Source of the DNA: Campylobacterota bacterium
GTDB taxonomy: Bacteria; Campylobacterota; Campylobacteria; Campylobacterales; JALSKU01
Reading direction: 5' to 3'
NCBI GenBank assembly: GCA_013153915.1
Contig: JAADDL010000081.1
Span: forward strand, 1-7,556
Length of the DNA stretch: 7,556 nt
In this document: positions 5,936-7,556 of the stretch, one piece after another
Layout of the letters: each line of letters starts with the position of its first letter
How positions within the stretch are numbered: position 1 is the first letter of the stretch
Program-made: the position numbers and the translations under genes
Notes under the pieces: generated by a model
What the model saw: only the letters and a program-made list of their open reading frames with translations
What the model was told of the DNA's origin: nothing
Databases searched by the model: none

Positions 5936-7147
5936 ATGATACCTCTAAGCGAAATAATGAAAGCGAAAAAGAAGATAAACGGCATAGTCAACAAAACTCC
6001 TTTTGCTTTTGCTCCTCTTTTGACCGAAAAAGTAGGAACAAATGTCTATCTAAAAAAAGAAAATCTCCAAATCACCGGAGCGTATAAGATAAGAGGGGCT
6101 TACAACAAGATAGCCTCTTTAAGCAAAGATGAAAAACAAAGAGGTGTTATTGCCGCAAGTGCGGGCAATCATGCTCAAGGCGTAGCCTATAGTGCTAGTC
6201 GCTTCAATGTCCCTTCCACTATCATCATGCCCGAAGCCACTCCGCTTTTAAAGGTGGTTGGCACAAAGGCTTTGGGAGCCGAGGTGATACTAAAAGGCTC
6301 CAACTATGACGAAGCTTACGAGTATGCAGTAACTTATGCCAAAGAGAACTCTTTGACTTTTATTCATCCGTTTAAAGATAAAAAGATTATGGCGGGGCAG
6401 GGTACGGTTGCGTTGGAGATGTATGATGAAATAGACGATCTTGATATGATACTTGTTCCCATAGGCGGAGGAGGGCTTATAAGCGGTGTCGCATCCGCTA
6501 TCAAGCAGTTAGACCCTCGCATAAAGATAGTTGGAGTTACCGCCAAAGGAGCTCCCGCGATGTACGAATCTTTTAAAGAGAAGAAGCCTTTAAGTACGAA
6601 AGATGTAAGGACGATAGCCGACGGTATAGCCGTAAGAGACGCTAGCAAAGAAAATCTTAATATTATTTTGGAGTGTGTTGACGATATAGTTCAAGTTGAC
6701 GATGAAGAGATAGCAAATGCGGTTTTATTTTTACTTGAGAGGCAAAAGATAGTGGTTGAGGGTGCGGGTGCCGTAGGTGTTGCCGCTTTGATGCATAAAA
6801 AGATAGAAGTTGATTTTGATGATAAAGTCGGTGTCATATTAAGCGGCGGCAATATTGATGTGGGTATGCTTTCCGTTATCATAGAAAAAGGTCAGATAAA
6901 AGCGCATAGAAAGATGAAGTTGCTCATCACTCTTATCGATAAACCTGGAGCTTTGAGAAGTTTGACCGATATCTTTGAGGAGCTTAGAGCAAATATCATT
7001 CAAATAGATTACGATAGAACTTCCACAACGCTTTCTTACGGTGATGCAAATGTTACGATAGCTCTTGAAACGAAAGGAAAAGAGCATCAAGAGACCATAA
7101 GAAAAGCACTAAAAGCAAAAGGGTATAGATTTCACGAAGAGTTTTAG
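5936..7147 (+). CDS. ilvA: IlvA, PLP-dependent threonine ammonia-lyase (threonine dehydratase)
   Basis: IlvA converts L-threonine to 2-oxobutanoate and ammonia, the first step committed to isoleucine. The 403 residues hold a fold-type II PLP domain (about 1-320) and one C-terminal ACT-like regulatory domain (about 328-403). PLP-binding features are Lys51 in TGAYKIRGAY (Schiff base), SAGNHAQG (75-82), the phosphate-binding PIGGGG (175-180), VVEGAGAVG (273-281) and LSGGNID (302-308). The short form with one ACT domain differs from the roughly 514-residue E. coli biosynthetic enzyme with two regulatory lobes; the ACT domain suggests amino-acid feedback, but the effector cannot be read from sequence. 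GGAG 8 nt before the ATG supports the start. The gene ends in a palindrome that it shares with convergent thrC, so the two genes of threonine production and consumption face each other. Confidence 0.96.
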   Translation: MIPLSEIMKAKKKINGIVNKTPFAFAPLLTEKVGTNVYLKKENLQITGAYKIRGAYNKIASLSKDEKQRGVIAASAGNHAQGVAYSASRFNVPSTIIMPEATPLLKVVGTKALGAEVILKGSNYDEAYEYAVTYAKENSLTFIHPFKDKKIMAGQGTVALEMYDEIDDLDMILVPIGGGGLISGVASAIKQLDPRIKIVGVTAKGAPAMYESFKEKKPLSTKDVRTIADGIAVRDASKENLNIILECVDDIVQVDDEEIANAVLFLLERQKIVVEGAGAVGVAALMHKKIEVDFDDKVGVILSGGNIDVGMLSVIIEKGQIKAHRKMKLLITLIDKPGALRSLTDIFEELRANIIQIDYDRTSTTLSYGDANVTIALETKGKEHQETIRKALKAKGYRFHEEF

Positions 7148-7168
7148 AGGAGCATCACTCCTCTAAAA
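7142..7168. terminator. Shared palindromic hairpin between convergent ilvA and thrC
   Basis: The left arm TTTTAGAGGAG (7142-7152) and right arm CTCCTCTAAAA (7158-7168) are perfect 11-bp complements around the loop CATCA. The ilvA stop TAG (7145-7147) lies in the left arm, and the thrC stop (7157-7155 on the minus strand) lies in the loop. The position fits a bidirectional transcript end. However, the T-run is on the 5' side of the stem and the A-run on the 3' side for either strand, so there is no immediate U-tract as in a canonical intrinsic terminator. It may act with Rho, or protect the two 3' ends. Confidence 0.6.
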
Positions 7169-7556
7169 ACTTAAATATCTCTTTTTCCAAGTTCTCTTTA
7201 TCTATCACCGTATTGTGAATGATTTTAGAGTTAAAAAGCTTTTTGATAGACGGATGTATATCTACGCCCATTATCTTAGATACGCCTTCAAGCGCTTCAA
7301 TATCTTTAAATTTTGTTTTGTTTTGACAGCTTATCGCATTCATAACCGCAGGGGCAAATTTCGTCCACTCCGCAGTCGAGCAGATGACTGTTTTTCTTCT
7401 AGAACACTTGATATCGTCATAAGCTTTTATGCAAGTGGCGGTATGCGGATCCATCAAGTAGTTTCTTACGGATGAGTACTCGGATATGTAGTGTTTTGTC
7501 TCGTTATCGTTACAGTGATAACCTCTAAAATCCTTTTGCAACTCCACAAGCTCATC
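7155..7556 (-). CDS. thrC: Threonine synthase, C-terminal part
   Basis: This is the last 133 codons of the PLP enzyme that converts O-phosphohomoserine to threonine. The frame stays open to the right edge (first visible codons encode D-E-L-V-E-L), so the V/GTG at 7547-7545 is internal and not a start. Family features visible are YLMDPHTATCIKAYDD, matching the conserved DPHTA motif of the C-terminal region, and TVICSTAEWTKFAPAV, matching the STAxxxKF motif that follows in threonine synthases. The C terminus (KKLFNSKIIHNTVIDKENL and onward) is a small alpha/beta tail ending FKFLEE. The PLP lysine and most of the catalytic domain lie outside the window. It is convergent with ilvA with 7 nt between the coding ends. 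Confidence 0.9.
   Translation of the reverse strand, partial: DELVELQKDFRGYHCNDNETKHYISEYSSVRNYLMDPHTATCIKAYDDIKCSRRKTVICSTAEWTKFAPAVMNAISCQNKTKFKDIEALEGVSKIMGVDIHPSIKKLFNSKIIHNTVIDKENLEKEIFKFLEE

Noticed and set aside
7215..7475. An 86-codon plus-strand frame to the right of ilvA
   Set aside because: It is antisense to the threonine synthase C terminus with its DPHTA and STAEWTKF motifs.
1..7556. A hidden mobile element, CRISPR array, defence cassette or RNA gene
   Set aside because: I saw no array of direct repeats, transposase or integrase motifs, tRNA cloverleaf or rRNA segments, and coding sequence fills nearly all of the window with ordinary core genes.

Overview
The window reads as chromosomal core sequence from a member of the Campylobacterota (former Epsilonproteobacteria), probably a free-living, motile, Sulfurimonas-like lineage. 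The reasons are the AT-rich sequence with heavy AGA and ATA codon use, promoters built as a T-run plus a TTTTG-type extended -10 without an obvious -35, protein motifs of this phylum in GlmU and CoaBC, and gene neighbourhoods (fliP-glmU-dfp; trmA / CoA-binding protein / ilvA) that I recall being close together in Campylobacter jejuni. The genus call is an inference.

Layout. On the minus strand at the left, glmU (540-1841) is followed, with an 8-nt overlap, by coaBC, which runs off the left edge. A 158-bp divergent intergenic region (1842-1999) carries a glmU promoter, a possible FliA-type site and a small inverted repeat. On the plus strand a compact run follows: motA, motB, fliP and trmA, with gaps of 12 nt, a 4-nt overlap and 9 nt. 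A short intergenic gap (5422-5497) holds a strong sigma70-type promoter for a two-gene unit: a small CoA-binding-domain protein and ilvA (3-nt gap). ilvA converges on the 3' part of thrC (minus strand, running off the right edge). A perfect 11-bp palindrome spans both stop codons.

How the genes work together. motA/motB encode the flagellar stator and fliP a core subunit of the flagellar export gate, so this is a motility block inserted beside cell-wall precursor synthesis (GlmU makes UDP-GlcNAc) and coenzyme A synthesis (CoaBC). ilvA and thrC meet at threonine: ThrC makes it and IlvA consumes it toward isoleucine. TrmA modifies tRNA.

No mobile element, CRISPR array, RNA gene, toxin-antitoxin or defence locus is visible, and I do not find an undescribed multi-gene system. 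The points worth checking are within known families: a PomAB-like (possibly sodium-driven) stator whose MotA has Gly at a normally conserved TM3 proline, a four-cysteine cluster at the MotB N terminus, a TrmA enzyme carrying an RlmD-like cysteine cluster, and the shared hairpin between ilvA and thrC.
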